A DNA stretch of 16,200 nucleotides from CAYLHU01 sp964383715 (GCA_964383715.1 CAYLHU010000011.1:1-16200), one strand, 5' to 3'; shown: positions 1 to 7,179, numbered from the stretch's first letter. Notes: generated from the sequence alone by a model not told the origin. Made by a program: numbers and translations.

Positions 1-4
1 TATT

Positions 5-115
5 ATTGTTTCTTTATGGTTTTTTTGTTTTAATATAATTGTTTCTTTGTGGTTTTTTTGTTTTAATATAATTGTTTCTTTGTAGTTTTTTTGTTTTAAT
101 ATAATTGTTTCTTTC
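5..115. repeat. 33-bp tandem repeat, about 3.4 copies
   Basis: Units begin at 5, 38, 71 and 104, exactly 33 bp apart, each starting ATTGTTTCTTT. The first three are nearly identical, differing at one or two bases around the TATGG/TGTGG/TGTAG position, and the fourth is degenerate. Each unit junction contains TATAAT (34-39, 67-72, 100-105), so the array offers three equally spaced -10-like boxes reading toward the Cas2-like gene. No matching TTGACA is obvious, so promoter activity is an inference. There are no unique spacers, so this is not a CRISPR array. Confidence 0.85.
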
Positions 116-132
116 GTTTCTTTTTGTTTTGT

Positions 133-162
133 ATCGTTTTAGAACGATCGTCCTAAAACGAT
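133..162. promoter_or_regulatory. 30-bp palindrome upstream of the Cas2-like gene (putative operator)
   Basis: Arms ATCGTTTTAG and CTAAAACGAT surround a self-complementary ACGATCGT core. The only mismatch is A143 opposite C152. It ends 9 nt before the chosen ATG at 171, so it is either a DNA operator over the start of the gene or, as RNA, a long hairpin covering the translation start. A perfect version lies after the gene at 802-831. Autoregulation by the winged-helix product is an inference. Confidence 0.75.
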
Positions 163-170
163 ATAAAAAT

Positions 171-776
171 ATGGCTAAGACAAAATATTTTTTTCAAAGA
201 AAAAAGAGGAGTTTCGCCCAAAAATTTTTCGATAAGGGACTAAACGGTAGTTCTTATGTTTTATTTGGCATCAAAGAAATTGGCAAGGATTTTTTAAGAG
301 GACTGCCGAATTCTTATCCCGCCTTTGAATCAATGAAAGAAATATTTGGAGGGGATTTTAAAATGGAGATTAAAGAAAGTACTGTAAAAAATAGTATTTC
401 TCGTTTAATAAAGCAGGGGTTGGTAGACAAAGAGCCAAAAGAAAAAACTTATTGTTTGACCGAAAAAGGAGAAAAAATTGTTCTCTATATTAAAAATAGT
501 TATTCAATTTTAAAAAAATCTTGGGATGGGAAGTTAAGATTGGTGGTTTTTGATATTCCCGAAGAGCATAGATATTGGAGGAGTATAATTCGTCAAGAAC
601 TTTCTTTATTTCAATTTCATCAGCTTCAAAAAAGTGTTTATATTGGGAAACATCCTTTATCAGAAAGTTTTTACAGGGAAATAGAAGAGGGGGGAATGGA
701 TAAATATATTTTTATTCTTACTATTGATAAAATTGACAGAAAAGATGAGATATTAAAGTCATTAGAATTAGAATAA
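171..776 (+). CDS. PaaX-like winged-helix regulator with C-terminal Cas2-like domain
   Basis: The product is a 201-residue protein beginning MAKTK. Residues about 25-115 read as a winged helix-turn-helix (STVKNSISRLIKQGLVDKE recognition region, then the wing TYCLTEKGEKI). Residues about 118-190 form a ferredoxin-like Cas2/PaaX-C domain: WDGKLRLVVFDIPEEHR, with D128 at the position of the Cas2 catalytic Asp, followed by FHQLQKSVYIG, which matches the Cas2 'Q.SV' strand. Such proteins are often labelled Cas2 in CPR genomes, but no cas1, other cas gene or array is present here, and the DNA-binding N-terminus points to a transcriptional regulator. An in-frame ATG exists at 105, but the extra 22 residues would be translated from the palindrome and repeat, so 171 is preferred. 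There is no SD. The gene is flanked by paired palindromes (133-162, 802-831). The role is inferred from family; the target genes are unknown. Confidence 0.8.
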   Translation: MAKTKYFFQRKKRSFAQKFFDKGLNGSSYVLFGIKEIGKDFLRGLPNSYPAFESMKEIFGGDFKMEIKESTVKNSISRLIKQGLVDKEPKEKTYCLTEKGEKIVLYIKNSYSILKKSWDGKLRLVVFDIPEEHRYWRSIIRQELSLFQFHQLQKSVYIGKHPLSESFYREIEEGGMDKYIFILTIDKIDRKDEILKSLELE

Positions 777-801
777 AATTAGTAATGGAATTTTTATTTG
801 T

Positions 802-831
802 ATCGTTTTAGGACGATCGTCCTAAAACGAT
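802..831. repeat. Perfect 30-bp palindrome downstream of the Cas2-like gene
   Basis: Both arms are ATCGTTTTAGGACGA (802-816) and its reverse complement (817-831), with no mismatch. It matches the upstream palindrome at 133-162 except for one base, and both copies are preceded by TTTGT. It begins 25 bp after the stop codon. There is no T-run after it on the plus strand, so it is not a typical terminator. It may be a second operator or a boundary of the gene unit. Confidence 0.85.
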
Positions 832-840
832 GCGACTTGA

Positions 841-915
841 ATTCTATTCCAAAGCGCAACATTTTTCTTTTTTAATTAAAAATCTCATAGGCGGTCTATG
901 GGGTTTTGTTTTAGA
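841..915 (+). repeat. Dispersed composite hairpin repeat, copy A
   Basis: A 22-bp block (841-862, core AAAGCGCAACAT) is followed by a T/A-rich linker and the hairpin CTCATAG (884-890) / CTATGGG (896-902), then TTTTGTTTTA. The 22-bp block recurs at 8653-8674 in inverted orientation with 20/22 identity, again near a related hairpin. The linker plus hairpin recurs as copy B at 1489-1545. The T-rich tail makes this hairpin a plausible terminator for the preceding gene. Confidence 0.7.
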
Positions 916-917
916 GG

Positions 918-946
918 TTGACAAATGTAAGATGGTATGCTACCCT
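918..946 (+). promoter_or_regulatory. Sigma-70-like promoter for the membrane-protein gene
   Basis: TTGACA at 918-923, a 17-bp spacer, then TACCCT at 941-946 preceded by TGC (extended -10). The same TATGCTAC context occurs in the 8689-8717 promoter. Confidence 0.6.
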
Positions 947-1013
947 ATAGGTAGGAATTTTTTATTGTATCCTTTAGAGAATAGTAGAACATTAAAAACT
1001 TAATAAGGTTAGA

Positions 1014-1451
1014 ATGGAGATTGGGATGGTAGAAATAATTTTTGCTTTGATTTGGTTTTTTGTCGGGAGTATTTTGGCTGTCCCCTATAATTATCTTGCA
1101 GGTGGGGGATTAGATAACTTCGGTCTAACAATTTTCTTCGCCCCTGCGGCAGCAATTTTTCTTTTCATTCCCTATTTGACAATAAGAATAGACCATAGTA
1201 AAAAAAGTAAAATTTTCTTTTGGGCGACAGTAGTCTATCTTCTCCTCCCTATTCTTATGAATGGGGTATCACTTCTCTTAAAACAAATGGGCTATGTCCT
1301 CGCTGCCGATTACGCTTTCAAATATCGCTACATTGTTTTGGCGACACCGTTTATTCTTTGGCCCTGTTATGTGATTATCATAGACATTTTCGAGGGGGCA
1401 AAGAATCTTTGGCAAAGAGTTACAACCCATCCCAGTAATATTTGTAAGTGA
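1014..1451 (+). CDS. Hypothetical multi-pass membrane protein
   Basis: A 145-residue hydrophobic protein that I do not recognise. Four membrane-spanning stretches are visible, roughly residues 5-25, 38-58, 67-89 and 104-125. A basic loop (IDHSKKSK) lies between segments 2 and 3, and the tail is charged and soluble. There is no catalytic motif or signal-peptidase site. The 1014 start has AAGG 5 nt upstream. The in-frame ATG at 1026 (residue 5) has GGAG 6 nt upstream and is equally possible. The gene is monocistronic, with its own promoter at 918-946 and strong terminator at 1458-1489, and it sits between two copies (A and B) of a dispersed hairpin repeat. That arrangement suggests an inserted or mobile accessory unit (inference). 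Confidence 0.7.
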   Translation: MEIGMVEIIFALIWFFVGSILAVPYNYLAGGGLDNFGLTIFFAPAAAIFLFIPYLTIRIDHSKKSKIFFWATVVYLLLPILMNGVSLLLKQMGYVLAADYAFKYRYIVLATPFILWPCYVIIIDIFEGAKNLWQRVTTHPSNICK

Positions 1452-1457
1452 GATTAT

Positions 1458-1496
1458 GAGCCCTTTCAACGATGGTGTTGAGAGGGCTCTTTTTCT
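1458..1496 (+). terminator. Strong intrinsic terminator
   Basis: The 13-bp stem GAGCCCTTTCAAC / GTTGAGAGGGCTC has one wobble and a 6-nt loop, and is followed by TTTTTCTTTTTT. It begins 7 nt after the membrane-protein stop codon. Confidence 0.92.
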
Positions 1497-1545
1497 TTTT
1501 TCAATTAAAAACCTCATAAATTGTTTATGGGATTTTGTTTTAGAA
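1489..1545. repeat. Dispersed hairpin repeat, copy B
   Basis: About 48 of 57 positions match 861-915 (copy A), without the 22-bp block. The hairpin is CTCATAA (1513-1519) / TTATGGG (1525-1531); relative to copy A the stem pair G-C has become A-T on both sides. On the minus strand it is followed by TTTTT, so it may also terminate trpS. Confidence 0.65.
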
Positions 1546-1557
1546 ATTATTACAAAA

Positions 1558-2535
1558 TTAAATCAGGCCCATATTTTGGCGGACTTGTTTCATTGTTTTT
1601 TGGGCAATAACTTCTGCTCTCTTTCTTCCTTCTTCTAATGTTCTCTCTAAGAGTTCTTGGCGAAGGTCAAGTTCTTTTTTCTTTCTCCGAAAGGGCTCTA
1701 ATTTTTCAATCAAAAGTTGGGTTAATTTTTCCTTAAAAAATTTATAGTTCTTGTCTCGGAATTCTTTTTCAGCTTCTTTAACCGAAATGTCGGAGAAAGA
1801 GCTGTAAATTGTCAGGAGGTTGGAAACGCCGGACTTTTTCTCGGGGTCATATTGAACTTCTTTACCGGAGTCGGTTTGGGAAGTTTTAATTTTTTTCTCA
1901 ATTTCTTTCGGTTCGTCAAATAAGGAAATATAACTTTGAGGCAAATCGCTTTTTGACATTTTTCTTTCCGGTTCAGTTAAGGACATTATCTTGGCCCCTT
2001 CTTTTGGCAGAAGGGATTTGGGTAACTTGAATGTTTGACCAAATCTTTTATTGAACCGCCGGACTATTTCTCGAGTTAATTCAATATGCTGTTCCTGGTC
2101 CTTTCCAACAGGGACAATATCCGTATTGTAAAGCAAAATATCGGCAGCCATTAAAACAGGATAATTTAACAAACCGACATTTACATTTTCTTTTTGTTTC
2201 AGGGATTTCTCTTTAAATTGAGTCATTCGTTGGAGTTCGCCGAGGGGAGTAACGGCTCCCAGTAGCCAATTCAGTTCAGTGTGCTCCGGAACTTGGGATT
2301 GAACAAAAATAATTGATTTTTTGGGGTCAATCCCGGCGGCTAAATAAGCAATAACTTTTTCTCTAATTCTTTTTTGGAGTTCACCAACCGGGTAGTCGGT
2401 AGTCAGGGAATGCAGGTCAACTATACAAAAAATACACTCGTTTTTATTTTGAAGTTCGAGCCATTGTTTCACAGCTCCCAGATAATTTCCTATATGAATT
2501 TCGCCTGTCGGTTGAATACCGCTAAAAACTCGCAT
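1558..2535 (-). CDS. trpS: Tryptophan--tRNA ligase
   Basis: Class I aminoacyl-tRNA synthetase charging tRNA-Trp with tryptophan in the cytoplasm. At 325 residues it is the normal length for the bacterial enzyme. The HIGH signature is HIGN at residues 14-17, in the typical N-terminal context FSGIQPTGEIHIGNYLGA. The KMSKS loop is exact at 192-196 (ERKMSKSDLP). MAADILLYNTDIVPVGKDQEQHIELTREI is the expected substrate-pocket region, and the C-terminal helical domain is intact. It is the last gene of the minus-strand series, 153 bp after rnj. The ATG at 2535 is fixed by the MRVFSGIQPTG start. The only strong SD (AAGGAGGT, complement of 2554-2561) is about 18 nt upstream of the ATG and lies inside a hairpin; GGCGAG is nearer but weak. 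Identification is secure. Confidence 0.97.
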   Translation of the reverse strand: MRVFSGIQPTGEIHIGNYLGAVKQWLELQNKNECIFCIVDLHSLTTDYPVGELQKRIREKVIAYLAAGIDPKKSIIFVQSQVPEHTELNWLLGAVTPLGELQRMTQFKEKSLKQKENVNVGLLNYPVLMAADILLYNTDIVPVGKDQEQHIELTREIVRRFNKRFGQTFKLPKSLLPKEGAKIMSLTEPERKMSKSDLPQSYISLFDEPKEIEKKIKTSQTDSGKEVQYDPEKKSGVSNLLTIYSSFSDISVKEAEKEFRDKNYKFFKEKLTQLLIEKLEPFRRKKKELDLRQELLERTLEEGRKRAEVIAQKTMKQVRQNMGLI

Positions 2536-2547
2536 ATTTACTTACTC

Positions 2548-2572
2548 GCCTTTACCTCCTTAGGTTTCAGGC
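2548..2572 (-). promoter_or_regulatory. Hairpin containing a displaced Shine-Dalgarno before trpS
   Basis: On the minus strand GCCT pairs with AGGC, and inside it ACCT pairs with AGGT around the loop AAGG. A perfect AAGGAGGT is therefore half loop and half stem. The element lies 12 nt upstream of the trpS ATG, and the SD itself is about 18 nt away. It might tune translation. It is far too short for a T-box leader. Confidence 0.4.
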
Positions 2573-2688
2573 TCGCTCAGTCAAGTTAAAAGTTAAAAAT
2601 GAAAAGTGAAAAATTATAATCTAAAATTTTTAATTTTAATTTGTCGTTTTTCATCTTTAGTTTTTAGTTTTTTATTTAGTGAAGCGAT

Positions 2689-4371
2689 TTATACTTCAAT
2701 GACAACTGGCAACACCATCGGTCTTCTTTTTGTTTTAAGAAATAAGAATTCACCGATTTTATTTCTTAATTCTTCTTTAACATAAATCCAATTGACCGCT
2801 CCGCCCGATCCGGCTGTTCGGTCAATGATTTCCACCACTCTTTGTCTTGTCTGTTTTAATAGGTCCTTTGATTCTCTTAGATAAACAAACCCTCTTGATA
2901 TTATATCAGGAGAGTTCCTTACTTTTCCAGTTTCCCTATCCACAGTTGCTATAATAACAAACATCCCGTCGTTGGATAATGTTTGGCGGTCTCTCAAAAC
3001 CACTTCTCCGACATCTCCAACTCCTAAACCGTCAACCATAACATAATTGGAAGGGACTCTTTCCTTGCTAATAAAAATTTTTTCTCTGTTTAATTCTATA
3101 ACTCGCCCATTTTCGGCAATAATAATATTTTTTTTATTGATTCCTTCCTCTTCGGCTAATTCTGCATGTCTTACCAGCATTGAATATTGGCCATAAATAG
3201 GGAGAAAAAATTTTGGCTTCATTATTTTAATCATTTCTCTTAATTCTTCTCCTTTGGCGTGTCCCGAGGCGTGGATATCCATCATTTTATAGTGAAAGAC
3301 CTTGGCTTCTTGGCGATAAAATTCGTCTTTAAGAACCTGGACGCTTCTTTCGTTCCCTGGCACTATTGAGGAAGAAAAAATAACCGTATCTCCCTTTTTA
3401 ATCTGGACAAATTTATGTTCCCTATTAGCGATTCTCATAAAAACCGCTCCCTCTTCTCCTTGGGCGCCGGTGCAAAGAATAGAGATTTTTGAATCGGGGA
3501 AATTACTTATATCTTTCATTTTAACCAAAGTTCCTTTTTTAATTTTAATTTTTTTAAGGGTCTGGGCTATTTCAATGTTGTTTTTCAAACTGAACCCGTC
3601 AATAGCCACTTTTCGGCCGTATTTTTCGGAGAGGGTAATCATCTGCTGGACCCTATTTAGAAGAGAAGCAAAAGAGCCAGCAATAATTCTTCCTTTTGTT
3701 TTTTGAAAAATTTTATCTAAGTTCTCAAAAATCGTTTTCTCGGAAAGAGAATGCCCTTCTTCTTCCGCTCCGGTGGACTCGGACATTAGAAGTAAAATTT
3801 TTCTATTAGAAATTCTTTTTAGTTTCTCAAAATCGGTGGGGGGTTCATTAACCGGGGATAAATCGAATTTAAAATCGGAAGTGTGAACTATATTCCCAAA
3901 TGGCGTTTTGATAATCATGCCAAAATTGTCAGGGATATTGTGGTTCTGGCGGAAAAATTCAACTTCAAATGGTCCGGATTTAATTTTGGAATTATCTCCG
4001 AATTCTTCTATATTTAATTTGGGTTGATTAGGGAAATCATCTTGTCTTTTCAAAATCATTCCTTTGGATAAGGCACTAGCATAAATCGGGATTTGACCAA
4101 GCCGTTGGATAGTGTAGGGGATAGCCCCGATGTGGTCATAATGTCCGTGGGTGATAAAGACCCCCAAGATGTCATTCTTTCTCTCTTTAAGATAAGCGGT
4201 GTTGGGGATAGTGCAATCAATCCCGGGCATATTTTCTTCGGGAAAACCGAGCCCCATATCAACAATCAGAATTTTTTGCTTATACTCAAAAAGAATCATA
4301 TTCCTTCCGACTTCACCTAACCCTCCCAGAGGGATTATCCTCAAATTTTGTTGTGTTTCTGTTTCAGACAT
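2689..4371 (-). CDS. rnj: Ribonuclease J
   Basis: Metallo-beta-lactamase/beta-CASP ribonuclease that degrades and matures RNA with endo- and 5'-3' exonucleolytic activity. At 560 residues it is full length. The N-terminus IPLGGLGEVGRNM and the metal site HGHYDH at residues 75-80 are canonical. Further ligands are seen in HTSDFKFD and in the C-terminal beta-CASP/MBL motif DIHASGHA. The RNase J C-terminal domain (VDGLGVGDVGEVVLRDRQTLSNDG) is complete through the end. The start MSETETQ lacks a good SD; AGGA lies about 17 nt upstream. It is followed by trpS and preceded, on the same strand, by tRNA-Leu across an AT-rich 146-bp spacer. This is the family found in bacteria that rely on 5'-3' RNA decay. 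J1 versus J2 cannot be assigned from one copy. Confidence 0.96.
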   Translation of the reverse strand: MSETETQQNLRIIPLGGLGEVGRNMILFEYKQKILIVDMGLGFPEENMPGIDCTIPNTAYLKERKNDILGVFITHGHYDHIGAIPYTIQRLGQIPIYASALSKGMILKRQDDFPNQPKLNIEEFGDNSKIKSGPFEVEFFRQNHNIPDNFGMIIKTPFGNIVHTSDFKFDLSPVNEPPTDFEKLKRISNRKILLLMSESTGAEEEGHSLSEKTIFENLDKIFQKTKGRIIAGSFASLLNRVQQMITLSEKYGRKVAIDGFSLKNNIEIAQTLKKIKIKKGTLVKMKDISNFPDSKISILCTGAQGEEGAVFMRIANREHKFVQIKKGDTVIFSSSIVPGNERSVQVLKDEFYRQEAKVFHYKMMDIHASGHAKGEELREMIKIMKPKFFLPIYGQYSMLVRHAELAEEEGINKKNIIIAENGRVIELNREKIFISKERVPSNYVMVDGLGVGDVGEVVLRDRQTLSNDGMFVIIATVDRETGKVRNSPDIISRGFVYLRESKDLLKQTRQRVVEIIDRTAGSGGAVNWIYVKEELRNKIGEFLFLKTKRRPMVLPVVIEV

Positions 4372-4517
4372 ATTTTTTTTAAAAATCCTAAATCTTAAAC
4401 TCTAAACTCTAAATAATTTTTAAATTCCAAATTCAAATTTTCTAAACGGTTTACTCTTTTTTTGTTGTTTTTTTCAAAATCATCACAAAACGGACTAAAT
4501 GATTTGTTTTTTATTAG

Positions 4518-4601
4518 TGCCGAGAGCGGGACTTGAACCCGCAAGGAGTTTCCTCCACAGCATCCTGAATGCTGCGTGTTTGCCAATTTCACCACCTCGG
4601 C
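4518..4601 (-). tRNA. tRNA-Leu (anticodon CAG)
   Basis: Read on the minus strand, the acceptor GCCGAGG pairs with CTCGGC plus one wobble, with discriminator A. The anticodon loop TTCAGGA between CAGCA and TGCTG gives CAG, decoding CUG. A class II variable arm (GGAG-GAAA-CTCC) and the T arm GCGGGTTCAAGTCCCGC are present. CCA is not encoded; CTA follows the discriminator. The 5' end is only 2 bp after the stop of the cupin gene, so it is probably processed from that transcript. Confidence 0.95.
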
Positions 4602-4603
4602 AT

Positions 4604-5176
4604 TTACCCTTTCAGGTAATCCAAACTCCCGGGTTTTTTTTCAAGAGGTTTTTCAAGGCGGATAGGAGGTATATTTCTGTATTTTTCATTTTTAATCCAA
4701 CCTGTCTTGGTGTAGAAATAACAAGCGCCGCTCATTTCCTCCAATTCTTGATAGATATTTTGATTTTTTTCCGAAACCCAATTACCGGTTTTCAATCTTC
4801 TCCAAGAGGGGTTTATTAATACTGCTGAATATTCGGGAGAGATGCTCACCCAATCTCCCTTTTTAGCTTTTACCACTATCACATCTTCTGCAATTTCTCC
4901 GTTTGATTTTTGGATTAAAAAAATGGCTTTGCCTTTTAAAATGGTATAGAGTTCAAAATAATTTTCCGAATTGCGGTTCCCCTTGGTTTTGGGATATTCC
5001 TTACCTAACATTCGAGGGGGGATTAGGGTTATATCGTATCTTAATCCTTCCTTTTTTTCAACGGCTCTCCAAACATAATAAAGAGGTCGTTCCGGAAACT
5101 TATCAACCAGTTCTTTGTCATAAAGAACATTTTTCATTTCTTTCATTAGGCGGATTGAGGGTTTTTGATTTTTCAT
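4604..5176 (-). CDS. Degenerate cupin related to archaeal-type glucose-6-phosphate isomerase
   Basis: A 190-residue cupin. The stretch RYDITLIPPRMLGKEYPKTKG-----ELYTILKGKAIFLIQ (residues about 46-89) matches the core of the cupin-type phosphoglucose isomerase family, in which the motif reads TKGHxH...E and a further His follows a 'PP.W.H' turn. Here the metal ligands are altered: TKGNRN puts Asn at residues 67 and 69, and SPEYSAVLIN has no His near 118. Only the Glu (E75) remains. Isomerase activity is therefore doubtful, and a sugar-binding or structural role is possible (inference). The start at 5176 gives a 4-nt ATGA overlap with the upstream gene and has AAGGA 7-8 nt before it; the in-frame ATG at 5206 would overlap by 34 nt. 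tRNA-Leu follows after 2 bp. Confidence 0.7.
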   Translation of the reverse strand: MKNQKPSIRLMKEMKNVLYDKELVDKFPERPLYYVWRAVEKKEGLRYDITLIPPRMLGKEYPKTKGNRNSENYFELYTILKGKAIFLIQKSNGEIAEDVIVVKAKKGDWVSISPEYSAVLINPSWRRLKTGNWVSEKNQNIYQELEEMSGACYFYTKTGWIKNEKYRNIPPIRLEKPLEKKPGSLDYLKG

Positions 5177-7179
5177 TTCCAATTCCTTTTTGTTTTTAAG
5201 TACCATTTTTCTATATTGACAAATCTTTTTGCTGGTCCGGTAATTTTTTCTACCTTAAATCCTTTTATTTCAGGAGAAAGAAAATAGAAATAAGAGGACT
5301 GGGTTAAGAATAAAGCCGGATTGTCTCCGATTAGAATATCCTGAAAACTCTCTAAACTCTCTATTCTTTCATTTTCGTCTGTTGTTTCTCTTGCTTTTTC
5401 CAAAAACTTGTCGGCATCTTTTGAAGAATAAGAACTGATATTTAAACCGGGATAGTCCTTTTGGGAAGAATGCCAAAAGGGGAATGGGTCGGCCAATTGT
5501 CCTAAGGCCTCGCCGAAAAGCAAGGTCTCAAAGTTTCTTTCAGTCAAAACATTGGTCTGAAGTTCGGAAAGGGAAACATTTCTTATTTCAACACTGGCCC
5601 CAATGTTTTCAAATTGGCTTTTAAGAATTTGGGACATCTCGTTCAAAGGAAAAGTGTCGGAAGTAGTTATAGTGAATTTCAGAGGAGTAATTTCTTCGGG
5701 TATTTCCTGACAAACTTGATTTAATTTATCCCTAGTCATTCCTCCGACCTTGCCGGTTCCTTTTGTTAGCCCAATCGGGGTTAAAATATCTTTAGCGTAT
5801 TTTTCTTGGAAGCGAATCACAGCCATTTCTGTTTTTTCTCCAAAATAGCCGGTTATTTCTCCTTCGGGGTAGATATTCTCTCCGCCGACTGGCGGAGTAG
5901 CTAAGCATTTCTGTAAATCGCTCACTTCTTTACTTTGACTCCCTTTTTTAAGTTCACTCTTAAAGAGGGAGGGAATTTCTTTAGAGACGCTTTTTTCTCG
6001 TTTTCCTGTCTCGGGGTTTTCTTTGAATCCTTCTTTCTCTAAAATTTCTTTCGCTTTTTCAAGATTGAATTCAGAGGGCTCAACGGGAGAGTTGTTGTTA
6101 TAATAGTCGGCTAAAATAGGGGAGTTTATTATTTGCCCTTCTCCTAAAAAGATTTTGTCCAAAATTTCTTTTTTATCTAAACCGTAACTTAAGGCCTCTC
6201 TTATTTTTTCATTTAAAATCCCCGGGTTTTTTAAATTAAAGAAAAGGGCGAAATAACGAGGTAAGGAGATTTTATAGGCATTAAATCCTTCTTTTTCTAA
6301 AACCTTTAAATATTTTGGTTCGGAAATGGAAAATCCGTCAATTTCGCCAACTCGAGCCGCTTTTAACAGGTCATCTAAGCTTTCGTAAAAATAGAGAGAT
6401 AATTTTTTAATAAACGGCACTTGGTCGAAAAATCTTTCGTTTCTTTCTAAGATTATTTCCTCAATATAGCCAGAGTTATTTTCCTTTATGGTTTTTACTT
6501 TAAACGGTCCGCTTCCTTGAAGGTATTCTTTGGAAGTTAGTGTCCAAGGGAAGTTTTCAGCCGGGATATCTTTGAAAATGTGTTTTGGCAAAATTTTCAA
6601 ACGGGCAATGGTCTCTAAAAAAGAAGAGTAGGGTTTTTGGAGGTAGAAAGCAACTTTTTTTTCAGCGAGGGCTTCTATCCTCACTCCGGACCATTCTATT
6701 CTCAAGGGGCTTCTATAATAGGGTGATTGAACGAGGCCCAATGTAAAAATTATATCTTCCGAAGTTATTTTTTCTCCGTCTTGCCAAAAAATATTTTCTT
6801 TTAACTGGAACTCATAGGTTTTTCCCTCATCTCCAATTTGATAATTTTCAGCCAACTCCTCGACAATTTTCCCTTGGTCGTCGTATTTTAAGAGGCCGGA
6901 AAAAAGAATTTCCACCAAGTCCTTGTCAGGGTCATTATCGGAAAGCAAAAGCGGATTGATAAATCTTGGTTGTCCGATTATACCTTCCTTGTATTCTCCT
7001 CCCGACTTGGGCAGTAAATAAGTGTTTTGAAAATAAAAGTTTAAATCAAGAAAAATCGCCGAAGCAATGGCTAAAAAAAATAAAACAAGAAAACAAATCA
7101 GTTCTTTTTTCTTGAGAATACTGAAAAACCTTCTCCATTGACTTGGTTTAGGGATTTTTTTAAAAAAGTTTAGCCACAT
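5173..7179 (-). CDS. Family 5 (peptide/nickel-type) solute-binding protein with inserted peptidoglycan-binding domain
   Basis: A 668-residue extracytoplasmic protein anchored by one membrane segment at about 27-46, after a basic N-terminus. There is no lipobox Cys. Residues about 60-400 and 497-660 show the SBP_bac_5 fold: GEYKEGIIGQPRFINPLL, the hallmark FWQDGEKITSEDIIFTL (131-147), GSGPFKV, and ALSYGLDKKEIL. Between these halves, about residues 408-491, lies a PG_binding_1-type domain (GSQSKEVSDLQKCL, EGEITGYFGEKTEMAVIRFQEKY, VGGMTRDKLNQVC). It would dock the protein on the cell wall. No ABC permease or ATPase genes are nearby, so peptide import is not demonstrated. The start overlaps the secG stop by one base (TAATG), and the stop overlaps the cupin start, indicating translational coupling. 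Confidence 0.9.
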   Translation of the reverse strand: MWLNFFKKIPKPSQWRRFFSILKKKELICFLVLFFLAIASAIFLDLNFYFQNTYLLPKSGGEYKEGIIGQPRFINPLLLSDNDPDKDLVEILFSGLLKYDDQGKIVEELAENYQIGDEGKTYEFQLKENIFWQDGEKITSEDIIFTLGLVQSPYYRSPLRIEWSGVRIEALAEKKVAFYLQKPYSSFLETIARLKILPKHIFKDIPAENFPWTLTSKEYLQGSGPFKVKTIKENNSGYIEEIILERNERFFDQVPFIKKLSLYFYESLDDLLKAARVGEIDGFSISEPKYLKVLEKEGFNAYKISLPRYFALFFNLKNPGILNEKIREALSYGLDKKEILDKIFLGEGQIINSPILADYYNNNSPVEPSEFNLEKAKEILEKEGFKENPETGKREKSVSKEIPSLFKSELKKGSQSKEVSDLQKCLATPPVGGENIYPEGEITGYFGEKTEMAVIRFQEKYAKDILTPIGLTKGTGKVGGMTRDKLNQVCQEIPEEITPLKFTITTSDTFPLNEMSQILKSQFENIGASVEIRNVSLSELQTNVLTERNFETLLFGEALGQLADPFPFWHSSQKDYPGLNISSYSSKDADKFLEKARETTDENERIESLESFQDILIGDNPALFLTQSSYFYFLSPEIKGFKVEKITGPAKRFVNIEKWYLKTKRNWK

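Noticed and set aside
5..115. Regular repeats next to a Cas2-like gene, suggesting a CRISPR array
   Set aside because: The 33-bp units are contiguous with no unique spacers, and no cas1 or effector gene is present; it is a plain tandem repeat.
2590..2680. Imperfect inverted A/T-rich repeat between trpS and rnj
   Set aside because: Low-complexity AT sequence of this kind pairs readily by chance and has no distinct stem boundaries.
4395..4595. Minus-strand open frame of 66 codons
   Set aside because: It lies over tRNA-Leu(CAG); the frame is a by-product of the tRNA sequence.
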